A stretch of DNA of 7,476 nucleotides from Planctomycetota bacterium (GTDB taxonomy: Bacteria; Planctomycetota; B15-G4), in NCBI GenBank assembly GCA_003644265.1, contig QNBX01000192.1, positions 1 through 7,476 of the forward strand, written 5' to 3'. A program made the translations under genes and the position numbers. The notes below the pieces were generated by a model. The model did not search any database. It saw only the letters and a program-made list of their open reading frames with translations, and was not told where the DNA came from. This document shows positions 1 to 6,804 of this stretch, in pieces. The stretch's first letter is position 1. Every line of letters begins with the position of its first letter.

Positions 1-376
1 CACCCGCACCCGCTGCGGCTCCGCGCAGCTGCAGCTCGTCGCCGGCGTCTTGGTTCCCGGCTCCGGTGGCGGCCCCGCGCTTCGGCGCGGTCGCCCGGGC
101 CTGGTCGTCGGCCACGCGCAGGGTCACCCGGCCGATGATCAGCGTGTCACCGTGAGCGAGGCTGGCCTGCTCGACCGCCTGGCCATCGAGCTCCAGCGCC
201 GCGCCGTCGATGGCGCTGATGAGCAGCCCGTCGCCCTGCTGCTCGACCCGCGCATGGGCCGGGCTGATGGAGCTGTGCGGCAGGGCCACGTCGGCGGCCT
301 CGCGATCGCTGCCCAGCACGCACGGCAGGGACTTGAGGGCCACACGCTGGCCGCGGCTGGTGACGAGGCTCCACAT
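1..376 (-). CDS. FHA-domain protein, N-terminal part (runs off left edge)
   Basis: Reading the minus strand from the ATG at 376 gives 125 uninterrupted codons up to the window edge. Residues 1-89 fit a forkhead-associated domain, a beta-sandwich that usually binds phosphothreonine peptides. It opens with MWSLV, then VLGS at 20-23, DVALP at 29-33, SPAH at 38-41 (the S-x-x-H signature), LDG at 63-65 and HGDTLIIGRVTLRV at 75-88, the usual 'L.dGD.i.iG...f.v' ending. Two binding positions look altered: Gly-Ser replaces Gly-Arg at 22-23 (an Arg follows at 25), and Asp-Gly replaces Asn-Gly at 64-65. Residues 90-125 are an Ala/Gly/Gln-rich linker, so further domains probably lie outside the window. 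The frame is closed upstream by TGA at 433-431, and no other ATG or GTG precedes 376. It is divergent from the ABC operon. Family is fairly sure; ligand and role are unknown. Confidence 0.85.
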   Translation of the reverse strand, partial: MWSLVTSRGQRVALKSLPCVLGSDREAADVALPHSSISPAHARVEQQGDGLLISAIDGAALELDGQAVEQASLAHGDTLIIGRVTLRVADDQARATAPKRGAATGAGNQDAGDELQLRGAAAGAG

Positions 377-429
377 GGCGAGGCAGACTAGCAGCCCGCC
401 GCGACTGCGCTCCAGCCGCCCGCGGGAAA

Positions 430-446
430 GTCACCGGCCCGGCGAC
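430..446. promoter_or_regulatory. Imperfect dyad in divergent intergenic region, possible operator
   Basis: The 120-bp gap between the divergent FHA and ABC genes contains GTCACCGG-C-CCGGCGAC, an inverted repeat with 8-base arms, seven of eight positions complementary, centred on 438. It is flanked by two copies of the self-complementary CCGCGG (420-425 and 454-459). A dyad midway between divergent starts is a common operator arrangement, but short GC-rich palindromes arise by chance in this composition. No regulator family is recognised. Confidence 0.3.
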
Positions 447-496
447 ACTTCTGCCGCGGGTCGCCTGCGTCAGCGCTGCTACCCTGGCCCCTGCTT

Positions 497-1219
497 ATGA
501 CCCTGCTCGTGGCCAAGGCCATCACCCACGCCTACCGGCGCGGCTTCTCGCGGCGCCACCCTTCGCTGGTGGACGTCGATCTCACGGTGCGCCCGGGCGA
601 GTGCTGGGGCCTGCTGGGAGCCAACGGCTCGGGCAAGTCGACCCTGCTGCGCATCCTGGCCGGGGTCAGCCTGCCGCTGGCCGGCGAGGTGTCCCTGCTC
701 GATCATCCGGCGGGCTCACGCGCGGCGCGCTCGGCGCTGGGCTGGGTGCCCGAGGCCGTGGGCTGGCCGCGCGCCCTGACGGTGCGCGACGTGCTCATGG
801 AGCTGGCGTCGCTCAGCTCCAGCCGCGAGATCATGGCTCGCGTGCTACGCGTGGCGCAGCTGCTCGAGCTCGAGCCCTTGCTGGGCCGGCGCCTGGGCAG
901 CCTGAGCTACGGGCAGTCGCGGCGCGTGGTGCTGGGCCAAGCCCTGCTCGACGATCCGCCGCTGCTGCTGCTGGACGAGGCCTTCAGCGGCCTCGACTCG
1001 CTGGTGCTGCATCGTCTGCGCGACGACCTGGCCCTGCGTCTGGCGGGGGGCGCCGGCGTGCTGCTGGCCACGCACCGGGTGGAGGACCTGCACGGGCTCG
1101 CCACCCACGTGGCGGTCTTGCGCGACGGCCGCCTGTGCCAGTCCGGGCCCGCTGACGAACTGCTGGCCCAGGCCGCCACGCCCGCGGGGCTGGAGCAGCT
1201 GCTGGGGATCCGTGCGTGA
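497..1219 (+). CDS. ABC transporter ATP-binding protein
   Basis: A 240-residue, single-domain ABC ATPase that would power the membrane partner encoded next. Visible motifs in order: candidate A-loop aromatic Tyr13; Walker A GANGSGKST at 41-49; VPE at 84-86 where the Q-loop Gln normally sits (Glu is common here in ABC-2-type ATPases); signature LSYGQ at 136-140, with Tyr for the first Gly of LSGGQ; Walker B LLLLDE at 156-161 with catalytic Glu161; D-loop SGLD at 164-167; switch His193 in ATHRVED. All catalytic residues are present, so it should be active. The length matches stand-alone ABC-2/drug- or polymer-exporter ATPases. The ATG at 497 places the usual ~40 residues before Walker A; no clear Shine-Dalgarno sequence precedes it. 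It is the first gene of the operon and overlaps the permease gene by four bases. The substrate cannot be read from the sequence. Confidence 0.93.
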   Translation: MTLLVAKAITHAYRRGFSRRHPSLVDVDLTVRPGECWGLLGANGSGKSTLLRILAGVSLPLAGEVSLLDHPAGSRAARSALGWVPEAVGWPRALTVRDVLMELASLSSSREIMARVLRVAQLLELEPLLGRRLGSLSYGQSRRVVLGQALLDDPPLLLLDEAFSGLDSLVLHRLRDDLALRLAGGAGVLLATHRVEDLHGLATHVAVLRDGRLCQSGPADELLAQAATPAGLEQLLGIRA

Positions 1220-2145
1220 TCCTGCCCACGCTGCTCTGCGCCGGGGCCAGCTTCCGGCGGGTGATCGCCCCGCGCAACCTGGCGCTGGCCCTGGTGGCGG
1301 GAGCGATCACGGGCCTGGCGCTGCTGGGCCTGCCGGCGCCCGGCCTGGTGTCCTCGGCGTATCAGGTGCTGGTGAGCACCCTGGGCGGGTTGCTGGTGCT
1401 GCCCATCGTGGCGGCGCTGCCCGCCGGCGACCGCGCCCTGGGCTACGAGCAGCTGGTGGGCCTGCGGCCCGTGCCCTCGGTCTCGCTGGCCCTGGGGCGC
1501 GTGCTGGGCAGCGTGGTGGGGGCGGCCCTGCTGGTGCTGCTGCTGGGCTTCAGCGCGCGCATGGTGGCGGCCGGCCGCGAGCTGCCGCGGGAGGTCGTGG
1601 GGCGTCTGGCGTCTGAGCCCGAGCAGCCGCCCATGTTCCGCTTTGGCATTCCGGCCGATTTAGCGGGCCCGTTTCAGCTCTCGCTGGCGGTGCACGTGCC
1701 CCTGCGGCAGGCGGGCGAGCTGATCATCGACGCCCGCCGGGGTGAGGGCACGCAACGCAGCAGTCACCGCGTGCGCCCCACGCGCCGCGTGGTGCTGCCC
1801 GTGTCCGACATGGCGCCTCAGCGCGGCGATCTCTACCTGACCCTGCGCGCGGGGGACGGGCTGGTGCTGGCAGCCGAGGCCCCGCGCCTGGAGGTGGGGC
1901 GCGAGCTGCTGGGCGACGCGAGTCTGCGCCTGCCGCGCGAGGCCGCCCTGCGCATCGCGCTGGCGGTGCTGGCGGCCGTCTGCGCGGCCTGCGCGTTTCA
2001 CTTCGAGACCGCCTTGCTGGCGGGGCTGCTGGCGCTGCTGGTGCCCTCCCAGCAGAATCCGTCCGGAGTCCTGCTGACCAGCGGCCTGCTGCTGCTGTTT
2101 GCCGTCATGGGCACGGCCCTCGTGCGCCGGCAGGCCCTGCCTTGA
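1216..2145 (+). CDS. ABC-2-like permease with extracytoplasmic beta-rich domain
   Basis: A 309-residue membrane protein starting at GTG 1216, inside the GTGA overlap with the ATPase stop. Hydrophobic segments lie at about 22-42, 46-70 and 92-116, then a hydrophilic, beta-looking region at about 138-238, then two or three segments within 242-304. Three helices, a soluble insert and a final helix group fit an ABC-2-type permease with a domain outside the membrane. The ATPase gene directly upstream strengthens this. No second permease is encoded, so a homodimer is likely. The insert contains a FRFGIP stretch (141-146) and alternating hydrophobic strands, resembling insert domains I recall in permeases of planctomycetes and related bacteria. 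The protein contains no lysine. No substrate motif is visible; permease is the best call from topology and context rather than from a diagnostic motif. Confidence 0.7.
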   Translation: MILPTLLCAGASFRRVIAPRNLALALVAGAITGLALLGLPAPGLVSSAYQVLVSTLGGLLVLPIVAALPAGDRALGYEQLVGLRPVPSVSLALGRVLGSVVGAALLVLLLGFSARMVAAGRELPREVVGRLASEPEQPPMFRFGIPADLAGPFQLSLAVHVPLRQAGELIIDARRGEGTQRSSHRVRPTRRVVLPVSDMAPQRGDLYLTLRAGDGLVLAAEAPRLEVGRELLGDASLRLPREAALRIALAVLAAVCAACAFHFETALLAGLLALLVPSQQNPSGVLLTSGLLLLFAVMGTALVRRQALP

Positions 2146-2915
2146 CGCGCTTTGGGGGCCGGTTGAGCGCGCTGCTGGGTGTGGCGCTGTTGGCGGCGGC
2201 CGCGTGGGTGGCGCCGTCCAGCGGGCGCGCCAATGAGCCCGACTCCACGCAGGCCCGGGCGGCGACCGAGCCCCTGGCCGCCGCGCTCGCGCCGCTGGGG
2301 CCGGTGCGCGCGCTGGTGGCGTCCGTGCTCTGGGCCCAGCTTGTGCACGCACGCACCGAAGGCGACCTCGACAAGATCCTGCTGGTCTCGGAGGGCCTGC
2401 TGGCCATGCACCCCGGCCTGGAGATTGTGCGCGAACACCTGGCCGCGCAGATCGTGCTGACCCGCGCGCCCGCGGCCCTCGATGACGCCCGCCACGACGC
2501 GCTGGTGCAGCGCGGCCTGTCCATGTTGGAGGACGGCATCGCGCTCAGCGGCAGCGCTCGCCTGCACGGGGCGCTGGGGCGCCTGCTGGTGACGCAGTCG
2601 CGGGTGGACCCACGCTTCAACTCGGCCGCTCGGCGCTTCTTCGGTGCCGACCCCCTGGCCGTGGCCATCGAGGAGCTGCGCCAGGCCGCCGACGCCGACA
2701 ACAGCTCCATCGTGCTGGCCGACCTGCTGGTGGACCGCGGCATCTCGGCCTGGGTACGCGAGGGCGACCTGCTCGGCGCCGACCGCGACCTGGCCGAGGC
2801 CGAGGCCATCGCCATGGACCTGCCGGGGCCCGACGCCGCGACGGTGGCCCAGCGCATCGCGGAGATCCGCCAGCAGATGCGCACGCCGGACGGCGGCGCC
2901 GCGCCGCCGCCATGA
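2142..2915 (+). CDS. Membrane-anchored helical/TPR-like protein of unknown function
   Basis: A 257-residue protein whose likely start is TTG 2142, giving a 4-base TTGA overlap with the permease stop; an in-frame TTG at 2163 is an alternative. A hydrophobic stretch at about 8-24 looks like an uncleaved anchor or signal peptide ending near SSGRA, which would put the remainder outside the cytoplasm. Residues 52-106 (LGPVRALVASVLW, then a helix pair ending in MHPGLEIV) resemble a block I recall in TPR-like proteins of planctomycetes and deltaproteobacteria, with a consensus like 'LGgfRglaadlLW...LdP.f..v'. More amphipathic Ala/Leu-rich helices follow to about 246, then a Pro-rich tail. No catalytic motif is seen. 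Its place between ABC and glycosyltransferase genes suggests an accessory or scaffold for the exporter or glycan machinery. Existence of the gene is sure; function is not. Confidence 0.72.
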   Translation: MTRFGGRLSALLGVALLAAAAWVAPSSGRANEPDSTQARAATEPLAAALAPLGPVRALVASVLWAQLVHARTEGDLDKILLVSEGLLAMHPGLEIVREHLAAQIVLTRAPAALDDARHDALVQRGLSMLEDGIALSGSARLHGALGRLLVTQSRVDPRFNSAARRFFGADPLAVAIEELRQAADADNSSIVLADLLVDRGISAWVREGDLLGADRDLAEAEAIAMDLPGPDAATVAQRIAEIRQQMRTPDGGAAPPP

Positions 2916-4702
2916 CGCGCCTGGCCTGGATCGCCGTGCTGTTGGGCTTGCTGCTGCGCGGGCTGTCGTGCGCGGCTCACGAGCTGCCCCAGGGCGACGT
3001 GCTGCTGGACGTGGCCAGCGCCCGCAGCCTGGCGGCCGGGGACGGCTTTGCGTCGGGCTTCAGGCGCGGCGTCATCAGCGCCGCCGCCGGCGCGCCGCTG
3101 CCGCCTCAAGGTCACAGCGACCAGCACCCGCCGCTGTGGCCGCTGCTGGGCGCGCTGGTCAGCCCGCTGGCGGGCTCGCCCTTTGCCGCCTTGCAGCTGT
3201 TGTCGTGGTGCTCCGGCGCGCTGCTGCTGCTGCTGATGATGCGCATGGGCGACCGGCTGGTGGAGGATCTGCCCGCGGTGCCCGACGGCGTGGGCGTGCT
3301 GGCGGCGGCGCTGGTGGCCTGCGGATTCGTGGCGGTGGACGCCGCAGGCAACGGCTCGCTCTACGCCTTGCAGGCCCTGCTGGTGCTGGGGCTGGTGGAG
3401 TCGCTCTGCCTGCCCCGGCTGCGGCCGTTGCTGAGCGGGGCGCTGCTCGGCCTCTCGCTGCTGCTCAACCACCAGGCGCTGGTGCTGTTGCCCCTGCCGC
3501 TGGCGCTGCTGCTGCTGAGCGCGCCGGCGGGGGCCCGCGGCCCGGCCCTGCGCGCGGGGCTGAGCATCACGGCCGTGGCCCTGGCCTGTCAGCTGCCATG
3601 GTGGCTGCGCAACGCGGTCGTGTTCGACAGCCCGTTCCACTCGGTCAACGGGCTCTACCTGCGCTACTGGGCCGGGGGCGCGCTGAGCACGGGCCTGGAG
3701 CAGGGTCAGCCGGTGCAGCGCGTGGGGCCGGTGCCGCTGCTGGGCCTGGCCCGTGCCATGGCCGGCTTTGCGCGCATGAACGCGCTGTACCTGCTGTTGG
3801 CCGGGTTGCTCGCGGCGCCGTGCCTGGCGGCGATCGCCGCCGCGTCGGCGCCCGCGCTGCTGCTGAGCCGCGTGGGGCGCGCGGACCGTCGCAAGCTGGG
3901 GCTGGCGCTGGCGGCGGCGGCCTTGCTCAGCGTGGCGCTGCTGTGGCCCGCCAGCAAGCTGCGCTACCTGGTGGCCCTGGTGCCCTTGGCGACGTTGCTG
4001 GGGCTCTCGGCGTTGGTGCGCGCGCGCACGGCGCTCGAGCGCGGGCTGGGCTGGGCGGTGTTGCTGCTCTGGGTGGGCGCGTTGGTGTTCACGCTGGATG
4101 ACATCAGCGGCGCGGCGGCCCATGCGCGCCCGCTGCGTTTCGCCGTGCTGGCGGCGGGGGGCGCGCTGGTCTGGGCCCTGCCCCTGTGGTGCTGGCGCCG
4201 GGGACCGAGCTCGGCTGCGCGCCTGATGCTGCTCTCGGGTTTGCCCGTGGTGGCCGCGCTGGCCCTGGCCGTGGCGCTGGGGCCCGTGTCGGGTCTCGGC
4301 ACCGGCACGGCCTATCACGGCACGTGGTTCCTGCCCGACGCGTTCGGCCAGGACAAGGAGGCCCTCGACGAGCTTCGCGCCGCGCGCCTCGGCGCCGCAC
4401 GGGACGCCGCCCTCGATGCAGGCCTGAGCACCCTGGCCGGGCCCATCGAACTGTTGGCCTGGCCACAACCGGCCCTGCTGCAGCTGCCCGGGCTGGAGGG
4501 CGAGTGGCTGCTGCAGACGCTGAGCGCCCTGGCGGCCGCCGGGCGCATGGACGGCGTGGTGTTGGAGGGCCGCGACGGTCCGCCGCCGGGGCTCTCTGCG
4601 CTGGACGAACTGCTGGAACCGCTGGCCGTGTTCGCCGGGGACGGCCGCGCGGCGCAGCGAGCCGGGCCTTGGGTGGGGCTGTTCCGGGTGCGCTCGCCGT
4701 GA
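2912..4702 (+). CDS. GT-C / glycosyltransferase family 39-like polytopic membrane protein
   Basis: A 596-residue protein starting at ATG 2912 (ATGA overlap). It has about 11-13 hydrophobic segments spanning 3-460, then a soluble C-terminal region of about 135 residues. Features fit the PMT/ArnT-like GT-C fold, which transfers a sugar from a polyprenyl-phosphate donor on the outer face of the inner membrane: an acidic first loop after helix 1 (QGDVLLDVASARSLAAGDG, 27-45, with Asp29 and Asp33 candidates for the catalytic/metal site), HPPLWPLL at 72-79, NHQALVLLPL at 186-195, PWWLRNAVVFDSPF at 229-242 (very typical of bacterial family 39 proteins), and LRYLVALVPL at 350-359. Sugar and acceptor are unknown. 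Only three lysines occur. The C-terminal region (about 465-596) has no motif I recognise. It sits directly before the ligase-like gene, which supports a glycan role. The GT-C superfamily call is good; the reaction is inferred. Confidence 0.8.
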   Translation: MTRLAWIAVLLGLLLRGLSCAAHELPQGDVLLDVASARSLAAGDGFASGFRRGVISAAAGAPLPPQGHSDQHPPLWPLLGALVSPLAGSPFAALQLLSWCSGALLLLLMMRMGDRLVEDLPAVPDGVGVLAAALVACGFVAVDAAGNGSLYALQALLVLGLVESLCLPRLRPLLSGALLGLSLLLNHQALVLLPLPLALLLLSAPAGARGPALRAGLSITAVALACQLPWWLRNAVVFDSPFHSVNGLYLRYWAGGALSTGLEQGQPVQRVGPVPLLGLARAMAGFARMNALYLLLAGLLAAPCLAAIAAASAPALLLSRVGRADRRKLGLALAAAALLSVALLWPASKLRYLVALVPLATLLGLSALVRARTALERGLGWAVLLLWVGALVFTLDDISGAAAHARPLRFAVLAAGGALVWALPLWCWRRGPSSAARLMLLSGLPVVAALALAVALGPVSGLGTGTAYHGTWFLPDAFGQDKEALDELRAARLGAARDAALDAGLSTLAGPIELLAWPQPALLQLPGLEGEWLLQTLSALAAAGRMDGVVLEGRDGPPPGLSALDELLEPLAVFAGDGRAAQRAGPWVGLFRVRSP

Positions 4703-6804
4703 GCGCCCGCATGCGAGCGGCGACGCTGCTGGTGCTGACCCTGCTGTGGGTGCTCATGCCGTTCCTGGCGGGCGACCGCGTCAGCCTGGCCGCGCTGCAC
4801 ATGGCGCTGGTGGCCCTGCTGCTGGGGCTGGCGGCGGTGGTGGCCGCGCGCAGCGGGACGCTCAGCCTGGGGCTGCCGTGGTGGGCCACACTGCTGGCCT
4901 GCGCGTCGCTGGCCCTGGCCGTCGAGCGGGACCCGTCGCGCTTCCCCATCGACGCCCGCTGGTGGACGGCGCACACCGGCTGGGCCCACGCGCTCACCTT
5001 CCTGGCGGGGCTGGTGTTGGTGCCGGCTCGGGGCGAGTTGGCGGACGACTACGAGCACCGCTTCTTCCCTGAGCTGCGTTCGGCCCGCGGGCTGCGTCAA
5101 GGATTGGTGTTCGTGCTGCTGCTGCTGATCCTGGTCCAGGCCGCGGCCATGCTGCCACAGGTCCGCGCCGGCGAACGCCCCACGGGCTCGCTGGGCAATC
5201 CCAACATTCTGGGGGCCACCCTGGCGGCGGCGGGGCTGGCGCTGTCCGCCTTCTGCCGCTGGCGCGTACCGGCCTTGCTGCCTGTGTCCGCCGTGCTGGC
5301 CATGACCCTGGCCACGGGTTCCCGCGGCGCGCTGGCGGCCACGGGTCTGGTCTTGCTGCTGCTGGGGCTGCGCCGCGGTCCGCGGCAGGTGCTGGGCGTG
5401 CTGGTGGCCCTGGCCGTGGTGCTGCTGGTGGTGCCCAACCCGCTCACCGAGCGCGTGCTGGCGCTGCGCAGCGGAGATCACTTCTCGCGCGCCTTCTTCT
5501 GGGACGTGGCCTTGCAGAACATCGCCGCCAACCCACTGGGCATCGGTCCGGGCATGAACCGCTTCGTGTTCCCGCCGCTGGCGCTGGATCCGGCGCAGCC
5601 CTGGCTGCTGCACCAGCGACACGCGGTGGGGCTCACCCACAACCTGCTGCTCACGCTCACGTTGGAGTGGGGTTGGGCCGCGGGTGCCGCGGCGCTGGCC
5701 TTGCTGGGATGGGCCCTGCGGCGGCTGCTGCCCCGAGGGGCGGCCCCTGACGCCCTGGGGCAGGGGGCGGCACTGGGCGCCGCCGTGTTGCTGCTGGAGG
5801 CCCAGGTGGACGGCGTCGAGCAGAACCCCCTGGCCTGCTCGCTGATGCTGTTCTTGGGCGCGGCGGCGCTGCGGCGACTGCCCGGCGAGCCGCTGGGGCT
5901 CAAGCTCCCCGGGCGCCTGGTGGCCCTGGGGCTGCTGGCTCTGGCCCTGGGCCTGGGTGTTCAGGCCGGGCGCCGAGCCCTGCGTGATGACGCGCTGAGC
6001 GGCGCGCGACGGGCCGTGGCGGCCTACTCCCCGTGGAGCGATGCGGCCGCTACCGGGGGCCAGGGGACCGGCGAGCGGGGTGCTGCGGGGGCCGCTCGGG
6101 GTGCGCTGGGCGGCTCGGATTCCGGCCTCGACGCACGCACGCAGCTGCTGCTCGCCGCGCAGCAGGCGGTCACCCGCGCCGAGCGGCAGGCGCCCGACGC
6201 GGCCGAGGCCCATCTCCAGCGCTTCCTGCTGCTGGAGGCTCGGCTCATGCGCGCGCTGGACGCTCCGATCGACGACGCCGAGCTGCTGGCGGGCTGGGCG
6301 CGGCAAGGCAACCAGGCCCTGCTGCGGGCCCAGGCTCGCGATCCGGCCGATCCCTGGCTCTGGCGCTGCTCGGCCCGCGCGGCCATCCGCATCTATCGCC
6401 ACGCCGGCCGCAGCCCGGACCAGCTCGAGGCCTTCTTCGAGGCCATGGGCGGCCTGCTGGCGCGCGACCCGCTGGACGTGGCGGCCCGTTGGGAGCTGGC
6501 CCAGGAGGCTCAGCGTGCCGGCTACGCCAAGCTCCAGGAAGCCCACTGCAAGGCGCTCTTGGCGCTGGAGCCGGATGACGCCCTGGCCTGGTTCGCCCTG
6601 GGCGTGCTGCGCCGCCTGCGGGGAGAGACCGAGGGGGCTGCGGCGGCGCTGCAGCGGGCCCTGGAGGCGGTCTACAATTGCCGCATCCAGCGCGCCATCG
6701 AGAGCCCCGCCAGCCGGGCCTACTACGACAAGATCCTGGAGCGGGTGCCGCTGGAGACCATCCGCCGGGCCCAAGCTGCCTTGCGCCGGGAGCTCTACGG
6801 CTGA
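4699..6804 (+). CDS. O-antigen ligase/Wzy-like membrane protein with C-terminal TPR-like domain
   Basis: The start is most likely GTG 4699, forming a GTGA overlap with the previous stop; ATG 4711 is an alternative. This gives 701 residues. About 12-13 hydrophobic segments fill residues 7-424. Motifs match the Wzy_C/WaaL/PglL superfamily, which moves glycans from undecaprenyl diphosphate to lipid A, protein or growing polymer: GSLGNPNILG at 163-172, TGSRGA at 206-211, and a large loop with RAFFWDVALQNIAANPLGIGPG (264-285, candidate catalytic Arg264) leading to THN at 313-315 (candidate catalytic His314) and Glu323. A Gly/Ala-rich linker (about 449-475) joins this to a helical region at about 478-700 with TPR-like pairs, such as ALLALEPDDALAWFALGVLR at 619-638. 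TPR tails are common in this family. Ligase, polymerase and protein O-oligosaccharyltransferase cannot be told apart from sequence alone. Last gene of the operon. Confidence 0.85.
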   Translation: MSARMRAATLLVLTLLWVLMPFLAGDRVSLAALHMALVALLLGLAAVVAARSGTLSLGLPWWATLLACASLALAVERDPSRFPIDARWWTAHTGWAHALTFLAGLVLVPARGELADDYEHRFFPELRSARGLRQGLVFVLLLLILVQAAAMLPQVRAGERPTGSLGNPNILGATLAAAGLALSAFCRWRVPALLPVSAVLAMTLATGSRGALAATGLVLLLLGLRRGPRQVLGVLVALAVVLLVVPNPLTERVLALRSGDHFSRAFFWDVALQNIAANPLGIGPGMNRFVFPPLALDPAQPWLLHQRHAVGLTHNLLLTLTLEWGWAAGAAALALLGWALRRLLPRGAAPDALGQGAALGAAVLLLEAQVDGVEQNPLACSLMLFLGAAALRRLPGEPLGLKLPGRLVALGLLALALGLGVQAGRRALRDDALSGARRAVAAYSPWSDAAATGGQGTGERGAAGAARGALGGSDSGLDARTQLLLAAQQAVTRAERQAPDAAEAHLQRFLLLEARLMRALDAPIDDAELLAGWARQGNQALLRAQARDPADPWLWRCSARAAIRIYRHAGRSPDQLEAFFEAMGGLLARDPLDVAARWELAQEAQRAGYAKLQEAHCKALLALEPDDALAWFALGVLRRLRGETEGAAAALQRALEAVYNCRIQRAIESPASRAYYDKILERVPLETIRRAQAALRRELYG

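Noticed and set aside
960..976. CTG trinucleotide runs (here and in many membrane segments) as microsatellite repeats
   Set aside because: They encode leucine stretches in Walker B or membrane helices using the preferred Leu codon, so protein composition explains them.
2644..4101. 485-codon plus-strand frame across the GT-C gene
   Set aside because: Out of frame with the recognisable GT-C protein; Ala/Arg/Gly-rich product without membrane segments or motifs.
2105..4468. 787-codon open frame on the minus strand
   Set aside because: It lies antisense to three well-supported genes; the product is Gln/Arg/His-rich low complexity with no domain. Long antisense frames are expected opposite very GC-rich genes.
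4186..4698. Upstream extension of the ligase-like frame to an ATG at 4186
   Set aside because: The 171 added residues are Arg/Gly/Ala-rich and lie inside the GT-C gene in another frame. The GTG at 4699 fits the operon's 4-base overlap pattern and starts just before the first membrane helix.
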